A DNA stretch of 64,000 nt from Candidatus Neomicrothrix sp. UBA881 (lineage in GTDB: Bacteria > Actinomycetota > Acidimicrobiia > Acidimicrobiales > MedAcidi-G1). The stretch is from assembly GCA_002294285.1 (NCBI GenBank), contig DBFL01000087.1, positions 19,972 to 83,971 on the forward strand, given 5' to 3'. The notes beneath the pieces were generated by a model, which did no database searches, had not been told where the DNA came from, and saw only the letters and a list, made by a program, of their open reading frames with translations. A program made the position numbers and the translations under genes. Shown piece by piece: positions 1-7,909 of this stretch; the first letter of the stretch is position 1, and the number at the start of each line of letters is the position of its first letter.

Positions 1-258
1 TGTCAATACAACCAATGTGAAGGACATTTTTTTCCATACTGCTAAAGCTCCCATTCCCACCCCTACTAAGCGGGCATCTATTACTAGGGATCCATCATCT
101 GAAATAGACATAATTACAACTAAAGCTGAAAAAAGAGCCGCTGGTAAAAGCAATGTTGCGGGTGCTAAGTGCTTGCTGAATCTCTTTCCGGCTATGAGCC
201 CTAGAAATTTGAAAGCATAGCTACCTGCCGATAAAGCAATAACCGCACCCCAGGTCAT
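1..258 (-). CDS. azlD: AzlD-like branched-chain amino-acid transport subunit (3' end cut by window)
   Basis: The reading frame is open from the ATG at 258 to the window edge, giving 86 residues without a stop. It is hydrophobic, begins MTWGAVIALSAGSYAFKFLG and has the short multi-helix pattern of AzlD, the small membrane partner of AzlC in export of branched-chain amino acids or their analogues. The ATG overlaps the azlC stop (ATGA), the usual arrangement for this pair, which supports both start and identity. The natural C-terminus is missing because the gene runs past base 1. It is the last visible gene of the leftward operon that starts at ipdA. The specific substrate is not known. Confidence 0.75.
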   Translation of the reverse strand, partial: MTWGAVIALSAGSYAFKFLGLIAGKRFSKHLAPATLLLPAALFSALVVIMSISDDGSLVIDARLVGVGMGALAVWKKMSFTLVVLT

Positions 259-932
259 GTTGTCCTCTTTTTTTTCTTCTTTAAGGCCAGCAAACCAGGC
301 AGGATTGCTGTTGACGCCAGGAGTATAGGCATACCAACTGGCGTGAGTGGAATGCTCACAATAGTTATCACTGCGGCTGTTATTGCCGTGATTTTTCCTT
401 CTCGCGTGGTTACATGTGGAAGTGTAAGAGCTACAAATGCTGCTGGGAAAGCAGCGTCCAGCCCCCATGAGCCGGGATCTTCAATAATGCCGCCTAATAA
501 AACGCCCAATATTGTGCCTAGATTCCAAAAAACGAAAAGGCTTAATCCTGTAAACCAAAATGCATCTCTCGAGTCCTCAACAGTGTCTTGTGAACTGGCG
601 ACTGCAATCGTTTCGTCAATTACAAAATGTGCTGCCAAGACTTTATAAAGTTTCCCATTGTGTAGAGATTTTGCAATCACTGGACCATATAAGGCATTTC
701 TAACTGACAGCAAAAGAGCGCTACCAACAGCAGCGGCTGGATTGCCTCCCCCATCAATGACTGATACGGCTGCGAATTGTGAAGCTCCAGTGAACGTAAA
801 GATGGATAAAGCTGATGCTTGTAGTAGAGACAGGCCTGCGGTGTCTGCAAAAACTCCGTAAGTTATGCCAATTAACCCACAAGCGGCAGCCAGAGTGAAT
901 CCATTTCTCTGAAAATCGTTAAATTTTTGCAT
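255..932 (-). CDS. azlC: AzlC family inner-membrane permease
   Basis: A 225-residue polytopic membrane protein. The conserved AzlC core is visible near residues 20-85: ITYGVFADTAGLS, then FTFTGASQFAAVSVI and SALLLSVRNALYGP. In the family AzlC pairs with AzlD to export branched-chain amino acids and toxic analogues. The start ATG overlaps the stop of the preceding phosphatase gene (TAATG), and the stop overlaps the azlD start, so the genes are translationally coupled. The C-terminus ends in a run of lysines (KKKKKR), consistent with a cytoplasmic tail. Its link to the steroid genes upstream is only co-transcription and may be incidental. Confidence 0.85.
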   Translation of the reverse strand: MQKFNDFQRNGFTLAAACGLIGITYGVFADTAGLSLLQASALSIFTFTGASQFAAVSVIDGGGNPAAAVGSALLLSVRNALYGPVIAKSLHNGKLYKVLAAHFVIDETIAVASSQDTVEDSRDAFWFTGLSLFVFWNLGTILGVLLGGIIEDPGSWGLDAAFPAAFVALTLPHVTTREGKITAITAAVITIVSIPLTPVGMPILLASTAILPGLLALKKKKKRTT

Positions 933-1441
933 TATGGAAGTCGGTGTATTAGTTCGTTAATCAATCGATCTATCTCATTAGCGCATTTATCAAATTCTTC
1001 TTGATCTCCTGAAGCTGGATCCACTACCTCTTCCCATGACTCAATATTTACTTCGGCTAAATCTAATTTCATTATTCGTTCTGTGAGAGAACCTTCTTCA
1101 GTTAAGTCGCGAACAAGACGAGGGAGTGTGGCTGTTCGTTGTGCGACCTCAGGAAAGTTTTTTCTGATCCATTCGATGTGACTGGGCTCCATAGCTACTA
1201 TCAGATCAACTCCAACGTGTTTTTGGCCAAATTGTGTACTTCTATGTGTCGGATCAGAAATTCCAAAACGCTCAAGAGCTTTTCTTGTTCTTTGGCTCAT
1301 TGGATGCCCTTCAAGAACAAGTGTTCCGGCTCCGATGGCAATATAGTTTGAAACTCTTTTCTCGAACATTATTCGAGCCATCACAGACCGAGCTGCGTTA
1401 CCGGTACAAAGGAAACATATAACTGGTTTTTCTTCTTCCAT
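932..1441 (-). CDS. Low-molecular-weight protein-tyrosine phosphatase / arsenate-reductase-like protein
   Basis: 169 residues. The phosphatase P-loop C-X5-R-S lies at the N-terminus: C12-TGNAA-R18-S19, with Cys12 the expected nucleophile. A DP pair in the C-terminal third (VVDPASGD) is in the right place to supply the general-acid Asp. The family removes phosphate from tyrosine residues or reduces arsenate; the sequence does not decide between them. The central HPMS motif region resembles bacterial LMW-PTPs. It follows the thioesterase by 6 bases and overlaps azlC, so it is inside the leftward operon. Confidence 0.8.
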   Translation of the reverse strand: MEEEKPVICFLCTGNAARSVMARIMFEKRVSNYIAIGAGTLVLEGHPMSQRTRKALERFGISDPTHRSTQFGQKHVGVDLIVAMEPSHIEWIRKNFPEVAQRTATLPRLVRDLTEEGSLTERIMKLDLAEVNIESWEEVVDPASGDQEEFDKCANEIDRLINELIHRLP

Positions 1442-1447
1442 CTAACT

Positions 1448-2071
1448 TCAATCCGTTCCAATCCTAATAAACAGTGCTTCGGCTTCAGCTGTAACCACAC
1501 CATTTGCCAGACATACAGCTTTCGCTTTTATTCTCTTTCCAGTCGAGTTTTCGAGCCGGGCTTCAAAACGAAGTTCCTGATCTATAGGAGTGGCTTCGCG
1601 ATAGCGAATTTCCAACTTCCCCGTTACAGCCGGTCCTCCTCCTGCTAGTCGGACTGCACCGCTGAGAACGTCGTCGAATAGTCCAGCAAGAAAACCCCCA
1701 TGGACACGGCCTTCGGGACCTTCTCTGCATCTGTTGATTTCCAATTCACCTATTATGACTTCTTGTCCAGCGGGATTTTTTTCGGTTCTCACTCTTATAG
1801 GCGGAGCTAAGGGATTTCTTTCCCCTCTGAACAGGCTGTTGTCTTTTGCTTCAATGTATAAGCGCTCTTTAGTCAGTTCGTCGATCTCTTTTTCGTCGAT
1901 TTCATACCATCTGAGTCGAACTGATTCTTCTAGGGATTCATTCGCCGCATCCACATGTGTGATTGCCTTTTCCATCATTTCGCTTGTAGGCGCTGATTTG
2001 TGTATTTTCAGCAACAGATCCCTTACTCGGTCAGCTAACCGTATTCCGGTTTCTCTTTCATTTTCTGACAT
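1448..2071 (-). CDS. PaaI-type hotdog thioesterase
   Basis: 207 residues with an unassigned helical N-terminal half and a hotdog domain in the C-terminal half. The signature is visible as GRVHGGFLAGLFDDVLSGAV, with HGG and a following acidic residue typical of PaaI/4HBT acyl-CoA thioesterases, then the strand GKLEIRYREATPIDQ. It probably hydrolyses an acyl-CoA intermediate. It follows two acyl-CoA dehydrogenase genes by 44 bases, so a role in releasing or recycling CoA in the same catabolic pathway is likely. The exact substrate cannot be read from the sequence. Confidence 0.75.
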   Translation of the reverse strand: MSENERETGIRLADRVRDLLLKIHKSAPTSEMMEKAITHVDAANESLEESVRLRWYEIDEKEIDELTKERLYIEAKDNSLFRGERNPLAPPIRVRTEKNPAGQEVIIGELEINRCREGPEGRVHGGFLAGLFDDVLSGAVRLAGGGPAVTGKLEIRYREATPIDQELRFEARLENSTGKRIKAKAVCLANGVVTAEAEALFIRIGTD

Positions 2072-2115
2072 CTGTATTCGTCATCTTTCGTGTCGCTTCA
2101 TCAAAATTTTAAACT

Positions 2116-3144
2116 TCAGGCAGTCAAACCGAGAATTTTACTCAAGCGCCGACGGTGAAATAATGCGTCTCCCCATGTGGATGCAAGAATCCATCCACGC
2201 TTAAGCCATATCTGTAAATCATGTTCAACTGTATAACCGATCGCGCCGTGGCATTGAAGAGCTGATCTGCATGCAAGTTCAACAGCTTCACTAGCTAAAG
2301 CTTTTGCGGCTGACACCTCTCCTGAAACTGTGAAATTTTCTGTAGGGCTTTTTTGATTATCTATCGCCCAACTAGCTACTTGAACTAAAGGCCTCGCAAA
2401 CTCGATCGCTATTGCCATGTCTGAACAGTGGTGTTTGACTGCTTGATTAGTTCCAACTGGTTTTCCGAACTGTTTTCTTTCTGAGACATAACTGACAGTC
2501 ATGTCTAGAAGTTTTTGTGCCACTCCCACTGCTTGTGCTGCAGCAGATAGTGCACCACGGTTAGTCATGTCTTCAATAGCTTCGTGAGTTTCCGAAATGA
2601 GTGTTTGAGAAGATGGTGTCCAATCAATAACACTGGTTTTATAACGAGGGTCAATCGACGTCATGGGAGTATGTTCGATTTCCTTTGTTGGAACTGCATG
2701 AAGCTCATTTTCCTTGCTAATTAAAATCAGATCAGAATTTTCAACTGAAACGACACGTTCATCTATCGGTGAACCAACGGTCAATTTTTTCGATCCGTTT
2801 GCCGCTTCCTCTAATATTTCTTGGGCCATTTCATTTTGTGCCCATCTAGCGATTAAAGGTGATGCGACTGCTGCATGTTCAGCCACAGGTTCAGCACAGG
2901 CTGAAATTCCCAATTCTTCTAAAATAAAAACAAGGTCAGAAGCACCCATGCCTAAACCACCGAATTCTTCAGGTATACCAATTCCCATAAGTCCTGTTTC
3001 AGAAAGTGTTTCCCACAGGCCATCAACGCACCCTGAGGATTTTTCACCAGCTGACTGGAGTGCTTCGACAGAACATTCTTTTTCTAAAATGGAGGCAATA
3101 TTGGAAGCAAATTGCTCTTGTTGTTCTGTTGGTGCAAAACGCAT
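2116..3144 (-). CDS. Acyl-CoA dehydrogenase, short subunit type
   Basis: 342 residues, shorter than the usual 380-400. The N-terminal helical domain starts MRFAPTEQQEQFASNIASIL; the C-terminal domain has SERKQFGKPVG and LQCHGAIGYTVEHDLQIWLKR, which bind FAD and line the active site. The YEGT-type segment that carries the catalytic Glu in many family members is not seen; the protein ends STWGDALFHRRRLSKILGL. Mycobacterial steroid-degrading dehydrogenases often work as pairs of a complete and a reduced subunit, and this gene lies 8 bases after a full-length dehydrogenase, so a heteromeric enzyme is likely. That pairing is inference. Confidence 0.8.
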   Translation of the reverse strand: MRFAPTEQQEQFASNIASILEKECSVEALQSAGEKSSGCVDGLWETLSETGLMGIGIPEEFGGLGMGASDLVFILEELGISACAEPVAEHAAVASPLIARWAQNEMAQEILEEAANGSKKLTVGSPIDERVVSVENSDLILISKENELHAVPTKEIEHTPMTSIDPRYKTSVIDWTPSSQTLISETHEAIEDMTNRGALSAAAQAVGVAQKLLDMTVSYVSERKQFGKPVGTNQAVKHHCSDMAIAIEFARPLVQVASWAIDNQKSPTENFTVSGEVSAAKALASEAVELACRSALQCHGAIGYTVEHDLQIWLKRGWILASTWGDALFHRRRLSKILGLTA

Positions 3145-3152
3145 CTGACTTC

Positions 3153-4313
3153 CTACTTTCTCGGCAAACCAAGAACTCTTTCAGCGATTATGTTTCGCTG
3201 AATCTCATTTGTTCCTGCATATATAGGTCCGGCCAAGGCAAATAAATAGCCCATTAACCATTCATTTTCAGGACTTTCATAAATCCAGTCTGTTATCAGA
3301 TCAGAACGGTTTCCTAGGATTCTTAGAGCAGTGGCGTGGAGTTCAACATCTAATTCTGACCAGAAAACCTTCATAATTGAAGGCTCAGAATTTAGTGACT
3401 CACCTTCGATGATTCGTGTTGCAGTTCTCTGCGCTTGCCATCGATAAGCGTGAGCTCTGACCCACGAGTTAACAACTTCTTCCGTAAGGCTTGGATCTGG
3501 CTTTCGCTCTGTTGTCTCATGGAGGTCGACAAGTCTTTTTGCAGCGGCCGTGAAACGACCTGGCGCTCTTAGGTTTAAGCCACGTTCATTAGATGCAGTT
3601 GACATAGCGACAGACCAACCTTCTCCTTCTCCTCCGAGAAGATTCGATTTGTGAACACGGCAATCATCGAAAAATATTTCGGCAAATGCAGGTTCACCAT
3701 CAAGACGTTTAACTGGTCTACGGTCTAAGCCTTCCGAGTCAGCTGGTACAAGCAGGTAGGACAAACCCTGATGTCTTTCAGAATCTGGATCGGTTCTTAC
3801 GATGCAAAATATCCAATCTGCCCATGCTCCCCGAGAGCACCAAGTTTTCTGACCATTAATGACGAACCATTCGCCATCCTTTTGGGCTTTTGTTTTTATC
3901 GAAGCTAAATCGCTTCCGGCATCCGGCTCTGACCACCCTTGTGCCCAAATTTCTTCTCCAGATGCCATCGCTTGTAGAAACCGACTTTTTTGTTCATCAC
4001 TACCAAAATCGAACAAAGCGGGCGCTAATAAATTAATTCCATTTGTGTTGACACGACCTGGAGCACCTGAGTGATAATACTCTTCTTCAAAAATGAGCCA
4101 TTCGATCACACCTAAATTTCTTCCCCCGTACTTTTCTGGCCATGTAATAACCGACCATCCGTTTTCGAAAAGCTTTTTCTCCCATGTTCTATGGAGTTCA
4201 AAACCCTCCTGAGTGTCCATCGAAGGTAAAGGTTCCTTGGGAATATTTTCTTTTAGCCAGTTCCTCACTTCAGCACGAAAGTCTTTTTGCTCTCTTGTGG
4301 GATCTAAATCCAT
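3153..4313 (-). CDS. Acyl-CoA dehydrogenase, full-length (FadE30-like class)
   Basis: 386 residues with all three acyl-CoA dehydrogenase domains: the helical N-terminus (DPTREQKDFRAEVRNWLKEN), the central beta domain (WAQGWSEPDAGSDLASIKT, then INGQKTWCSRGAWADW) and the C-terminal FAD domain ending IYAGTNEIQRNIIAERVLGL. The Glu of the common YEGT motif is Ala here, so the catalytic base may be the Glu in SNERGL, as in long-chain and isovaleryl types; that is inference. The enzyme introduces an alpha-beta double bond into an acyl-CoA. It sits 2 bases after ipdC, which suggests a steroid-derived ring or side-chain CoA ester as substrate. Confidence 0.85.
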   Translation of the reverse strand: MDLDPTREQKDFRAEVRNWLKENIPKEPLPSMDTQEGFELHRTWEKKLFENGWSVITWPEKYGGRNLGVIEWLIFEEEYYHSGAPGRVNTNGINLLAPALFDFGSDEQKSRFLQAMASGEEIWAQGWSEPDAGSDLASIKTKAQKDGEWFVINGQKTWCSRGAWADWIFCIVRTDPDSERHQGLSYLLVPADSEGLDRRPVKRLDGEPAFAEIFFDDCRVHKSNLLGGEGEGWSVAMSTASNERGLNLRAPGRFTAAAKRLVDLHETTERKPDPSLTEEVVNSWVRAHAYRWQAQRTATRIIEGESLNSEPSIMKVFWSELDVELHATALRILGNRSDLITDWIYESPENEWLMGYLFALAGPIYAGTNEIQRNIIAERVLGLPRK

Positions 4314-4315
4314 CT

Positions 4316-5374
4316 TTAACTTTCCCCGAATCGGTTAAGTGAATTTGTCGCCTCTTCAACTATTCCTCTTACTAACTCTTCGCTAGTGATTAATTCATTT
4401 ATTGATCCAACTCCTTGACCTGTGGGTAAAATCCCAACTTCTAAATGCCCGTCCACCATTGTCGCTTTCGTCAACATTGGTGCGTTAGCTGCAAGGGCTA
4501 CCTGACTCCAGGTTAATTTTTGGGTTTTTTTCATCCTCAAGCCTTCGACAATAAGGCTTTTGAAGGTTGTCCCGGAGAGTTTTCTAAAACGTAAGGCATT
4601 AAGTAGTGCTATGGGAAAAGCAAGCAACCGAGCCTTTTCAAGTCTTTCAACCATTTTGTTGGAAATCACTCGTTGTGGTGCACCATCAATTGCTTTAGTA
4701 ACGACTGTCTGAGTTGATGAAGTCGACAGGTAAACACTTTTTACATTCTCTGGGACATCGCTTTCACTTGTTAAAAGAAATCTGGTTCCCATTGCTATTC
4801 CAGAAGCTCCCCATGCCAAAGCAGCCGCTAGGCCTCTTCCGTCTGTAAAACCACCTGCTGCGATTACTGGAATGTCAACTGTGTCTATGACTTGAGGTAT
4901 TAGAAGTGAGGTCGGAATCACACCTGTATGGCCGCCTCCTTCAGAACCTTGAGCAATAACTGCATCAACACCCATCTCGGCTACCTTTTCTGCATGTCTT
5001 GCAGCTCCAACGGTTGGCATGACTATCACATCTGCTTCTTTTAAACGTTCAACTATTCGTTGAGTAGGTGCTTGTGCAAATGAAACTACTGGAACCTGAG
5101 AGTGAATTAAATGTTCAATCCTGGTTTCAATATCTAAAGCGTCTGTTCTTAAATTCACACCAAAAGGATTCTGTGTATTCTTTCTAATTTCTTCAACTGC
5201 TTTAGCCATTTCATCAAAAGTCAGTGTTGCAGCTGCGAGTATTCCAAGAGCACCCGCTTGACAAGTAGCTGTAACTAAATTCGGACCTGCGACCCAACCC
5301 ATGCCAGTTTGAACTATCGGGAATTGAATCCCTGTTAATTCACAAAATTTCGTGTTTAATCTCTTATCGCTCAT
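4316..5374 (-). CDS. ipdC: IpdC-like flavin oxidoreductase (nitronate monooxygenase family)
   Basis: 352 residues with the FMN-binding TIM barrel of the 2-nitropropane dioxygenase/nitronate monooxygenase family: FPIVQTGMGWVAGPNLVTAT near the N-terminus, VIAQGSEGGGHTG and IPVIAAGGFTDGRGLAAALA in the middle. In mycobacteria the ipdA-ipdB-ipdC trio lies in the same order, and IpdC acts on a CoA ester of the C/D-ring remnant rather than on nitronates. The start ATG overlaps the ipdB stop (ATGA). The family alone would be ambiguous; the gene order makes the steroid assignment likely. Confidence 0.8.
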   Translation of the reverse strand: MSDKRLNTKFCELTGIQFPIVQTGMGWVAGPNLVTATCQAGALGILAAATLTFDEMAKAVEEIRKNTQNPFGVNLRTDALDIETRIEHLIHSQVPVVSFAQAPTQRIVERLKEADVIVMPTVGAARHAEKVAEMGVDAVIAQGSEGGGHTGVIPTSLLIPQVIDTVDIPVIAAGGFTDGRGLAAALAWGASGIAMGTRFLLTSESDVPENVKSVYLSTSSTQTVVTKAIDGAPQRVISNKMVERLEKARLLAFPIALLNALRFRKLSGTTFKSLIVEGLRMKKTQKLTWSQVALAANAPMLTKATMVDGHLEVGILPTGQGVGSINELITSEELVRGIVEEATNSLNRFGES

Positions 5375-6138
5375 TTTTTTACGAATTCTGCTTTACGTAA
5401 ATCATGCGGATCGATTACTTCCCTAATAAGTTTTAGTTCCTCTTCTGTAGGTTTTCGGGTTTCTTTAACATTGTCTGGGACCAACAATTCAAATCCTGTT
5501 GAGGAAATTATTTCTTCGACTGTCACATTCGGATGATGAGAGACCAGTTGCATCCGTTTTTCTTTATTCGAAAAATTTAAGACTCCTAGATTTGAAACGA
5601 TTTGACGAATTTCATGGTTACTTTGTATCCAATCTGAGAGTTCAGAAACCCTGTCATAGCCGGGGCCTGAAACAACATCTACTTTTTGGACAAAGCTACG
5701 AATGGAATGATTTGGTATCCAATAGCTAGTCGTGTGGTTTACCAAATTGCCTGGAGCTCCGCGAAGCCCTAGGAGTTGGGCTTTAGGCTTTTTCCAGTCT
5801 CCGATTGCAGCAAAATTTTGATTACCGTATGGATCTATCTGGCTTGCACCCATAACCACATGGCGACGACCTGACCAGACAATGTCAAAAAGGTCCCGAT
5901 ATGGCATCCATGCTTCCACCAGTCGTTCTGCATCTGGATCTCCTACAGGAATGGTGTTAGCAGCCAGAACAGAAACAGTGTCAGTCATTACCATGGCGGA
6001 TTCAAATGTGGCTTTGGCTAAGCGCCCGGCTATCACAGGAACGTTTCCTATGGGGTTGCACAAAATCTCTCCGTCTCCGCGAAAACCATCAGCAATTGCA
6101 GTTACACATATTTCATCTATTGTTGCTTCGTCAGCCAT
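5371..6138 (-). CDS. ipdB: IpdB, ring-opening hydrolase beta subunit (CoA-transferase fold)
   Basis: 255 residues from the ATG at 6138 (a start at 6171 would add 11 residues). Segments shared with mycobacterial IpdB as I know it include GRRHVVMGASQIDPYGNQN, a RGxPGNxxNH segment with a following TSYW, VDVVSGPGYD, VVSNLGVL and LIREVIDPHDLR. IpdA and IpdB form a hydrolase with a CoA-transferase fold that opens the last carbocyclic ring of steroids (COCHEA-CoA). The chosen start has an AGAAGAG sequence upstream and overlaps the ipdA stop by 8 bases, consistent with coupled translation of two subunits. Confidence 0.88.
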   Translation of the reverse strand: MADEATIDEICVTAIADGFRGDGEILCNPIGNVPVIAGRLAKATFESAMVMTDTVSVLAANTIPVGDPDAERLVEAWMPYRDLFDIVWSGRRHVVMGASQIDPYGNQNFAAIGDWKKPKAQLLGLRGAPGNLVNHTTSYWIPNHSIRSFVQKVDVVSGPGYDRVSELSDWIQSNHEIRQIVSNLGVLNFSNKEKRMQLVSHHPNVTVEEIISSTGFELLVPDNVKETRKPTEEELKLIREVIDPHDLRKAEFVKK

Positions 6139-7009
6139 TTTGGTTCTCTTCTGTTTGAGTTCTTGAGTCAACTACTTTTAGGTATTCCTGATGGCTGGTT
6201 GTTTCTAAGTATTTTTGTTTGAAGTTTTCCCAACTCTGGAGATCTTTGGCACTAGCGGCATATTCACTTTGAAATGCCTCATCCCTGCCGTAGTCGGGAG
6301 GACATTCAGTGAAATGAGCTCCTCTTGGAGCTTCTATTACGCCATCGACAAATAACCTTGGAATTTTAAGGGTGTGTACACTTCCTTCTTTGAGGAAATC
6401 TTCAGTAGGGACTATCTTTTCGCAACTCATAAACGTCCGTTTCGCTGCTTTTGCGAAGAGGTCGTCAAAATACAAATCTGGTCCTAAGAATTGTCCATTT
6501 CCTTGGGAATCAGATCTGTTCATGTGTATAAGTGATACGTCAAGGTTTAGTGCAGGTATCGCCACTAGCTCCTCACCTTTTTCTCCATCACCAGATTTGT
6601 ATGGAGATTCGATTGTCTTTATTTCAGGGTTCATCTCTAGCATGTCACTACCAAGGCCGGCTCTCGTTGGGTAAAACGGCATACGATGCGCTGCGGCTAG
6701 TAGTCCCAAATAGAAAGCGCCTTCATCTAGTTCGCTGGTTTCTATAGTTCCCGATTGTTTGGCGTTTCTGAAATGAGGTTCTAGGGGTATTGAATCGAGT
6801 GAAACAAAGCCATAGATAGCTTTACGAACTTTGCCAGTAGCACAAAGCAGTCCTATATCTGGCCCTCCATAACTAACGATTGTCAGATCCTTCAAATTGC
6901 TACGTGCTATTGCTCGGATCAGAGACATGGGTTTTCGACGCGACCCCCAACCCCCTACGCCTATTGTCATTCCATCTGTTAGTTCTTCAATGACTTCCAT
7001 CTCAGTCAT
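6131..7009 (-). CDS. ipdA: IpdA, ring-opening hydrolase alpha subunit (CoA-transferase fold)
   Basis: 292 residues from the ATG at 7009, about the length of mycobacterial IpdA. Diagnostic segments are MTIGVGGWGSRRKPM, TIVSYGGPDIGLLCA, YGFVSLDS, RAGLGSDML, PYFDDLF-like LYFDDLFAKAAKRTF and GAHFTECPPDYGRDEAFQ. The enzyme hydrolyses the final steroid ring with IpdB. The frame stays open to 7270, but those extra residues lie in the divergent promoter zone and across the start of the opposite gene, so they are unlikely to be translated; a GTG at 7024 is another possible start. First gene of the operon running left to azlD. Confidence 0.88.
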   Translation of the reverse strand: MTEMEVIEELTDGMTIGVGGWGSRRKPMSLIRAIARSNLKDLTIVSYGGPDIGLLCATGKVRKAIYGFVSLDSIPLEPHFRNAKQSGTIETSELDEGAFYLGLLAAAHRMPFYPTRAGLGSDMLEMNPEIKTIESPYKSGDGEKGEELVAIPALNLDVSLIHMNRSDSQGNGQFLGPDLYFDDLFAKAAKRTFMSCEKIVPTEDFLKEGSVHTLKIPRLFVDGVIEAPRGAHFTECPPDYGRDEAFQSEYAASAKDLQSWENFKQKYLETTSHQEYLKVVDSRTQTEENQNG

Positions 7010-7063
7010 TTTTTTGTCAATCACAACTTCAACGCTAGAGCAACCCACGCTATGCAACGACCT

Positions 7064-7090
7064 GAGATACTCTTCTAGTGTGAATATCTC
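7064..7090. repeat. Inverted repeat in the ipdA / dehydrogenase divergent promoter
   Basis: GAGATA (7064-7069) and TATCTC (7085-7090) form a 6-bp inverted repeat with a 15-bp spacer. It lies between ipdA and the rightward dehydrogenase and overlaps the proposed TACTCT box. It could be an operator for a repressor of the steroid genes, but a repeat this short also arises by chance. No match to the mycobacterial KstR2 palindrome was recognised. Confidence 0.25.
7068..7073 (+). promoter_or_regulatory. -10 box TACTCT of a leaderless start
   Basis: TACTCT ends six bases before the GTG at 7080. The same box-to-start spacing recurs at many genes in this window, which favours GTG 7080 over ATG 7092. 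No clear -35 element. Confidence 0.45.
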
Positions 7091-7895
7091 TATGAACAAA
7101 AGTGAAATCCTTGATTTCTCGGGTAAAACGGTAATTGTTACTGGTGGGACTCGTGGCCTTGGACGTGTTATTTCAGAATATTTTCTACATGCTGGGGCGA
7201 ACGTTGTTACTTGTGCGCGTAACGCTCCTGAAAAACCAATTGTCTCGGAGTTAACTAATAAGGAAGCCATTTTTTTTGAAACCGATGTAAGGGATCCTGA
7301 AAAAGTTGAATCTTTTATTGCTGACGTTGTTCAACTATTTGGCCGCATCGATGTACTTGTAAATAATGCTGGAGGCGCGCCTTCAGTTAAATCTTCAGAT
7401 GCTTCACCTCGCTTCAATGAAAAAGTTGTTTCATTGAACCTCTTAGCTTCTATGCACTGTTCTCAATCTGTATTCCCAGTAATGGCAGAGCAAGAAGACA
7501 ACGGTGTCATAATCAATATTTCTTCAGTCAGTGGAAGTAGACCCAATCCTTCAGGGATGGCTTACGGAGCGGCCAAGGCTGGTTTGGACAATTTAAGCAA
7601 AACTTTAGCTCATGAATGGAGTCCAAAAATACGCGTTCTGACTTTGGCGGTTGGGCTTATAGAAACGGATGAATCATCTGATTTTTATGGTGATGATGAG
7701 AAGCGTTCGAGACTGGCCGAACATCTAGCTATGAAGCGTTTAGGGAAGCCCGAAGAAATAGCTGACATGTGTATGGTGTTGGCTTCACCTTTGGCTCGAT
7801 GGATGACTGGAACAACTGTTGAAGTTCATGGAGGCGGAGAGGGTCCCTTCTATCTAAAAGAAATCTCTGATATAGGCACTGAAGAGAACACGTAA
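7080..7895 (+). CDS. Short-chain dehydrogenase/reductase divergent from ipdA
   Basis: 271 residues from GTG 7080; ATG 7092 is the alternative. It has the classical SDR layout: nucleotide-binding TGGTRGLG near the N-terminus, NNAG in the middle, INISSVSGS supplying the catalytic Ser, and YGAAK with the Tyr-Lys pair, then the C-terminal GTTVEVHGG. It should oxidise or reduce a hydroxy/keto group with NAD(P)(H). Position opposite ipdA, where mycobacteria also carry SDR genes, suggests a steroid-ring CoA ester as substrate. The start choice rests on the TACTCT box; no Shine-Dalgarno sequence is present. Confidence 0.8.
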   Translation: MNISMNKSEILDFSGKTVIVTGGTRGLGRVISEYFLHAGANVVTCARNAPEKPIVSELTNKEAIFFETDVRDPEKVESFIADVVQLFGRIDVLVNNAGGAPSVKSSDASPRFNEKVVSLNLLASMHCSQSVFPVMAEQEDNGVIINISSVSGSRPNPSGMAYGAAKAGLDNLSKTLAHEWSPKIRVLTLAVGLIETDESSDFYGDDEKRSRLAEHLAMKRLGKPEEIADMCMVLASPLARWMTGTTVEVHGGGEGPFYLKEISDIGTEENT

Positions 7896-7909
7896 TATTT
7901 TGAATAAAT

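Noticed and set aside
6897-7079. N-terminal extension of the dehydrogenase at 7080
   Set aside because: It would overlap ipdA coding sequence on the other strand and adds residues with no place in the SDR fold.
7010-7270. N-terminal extension of IpdA to 7270
   Set aside because: Residues 1-87 of that frame lie over the promoter and start of the divergent gene and do not resemble IpdA, which is about 292 residues.
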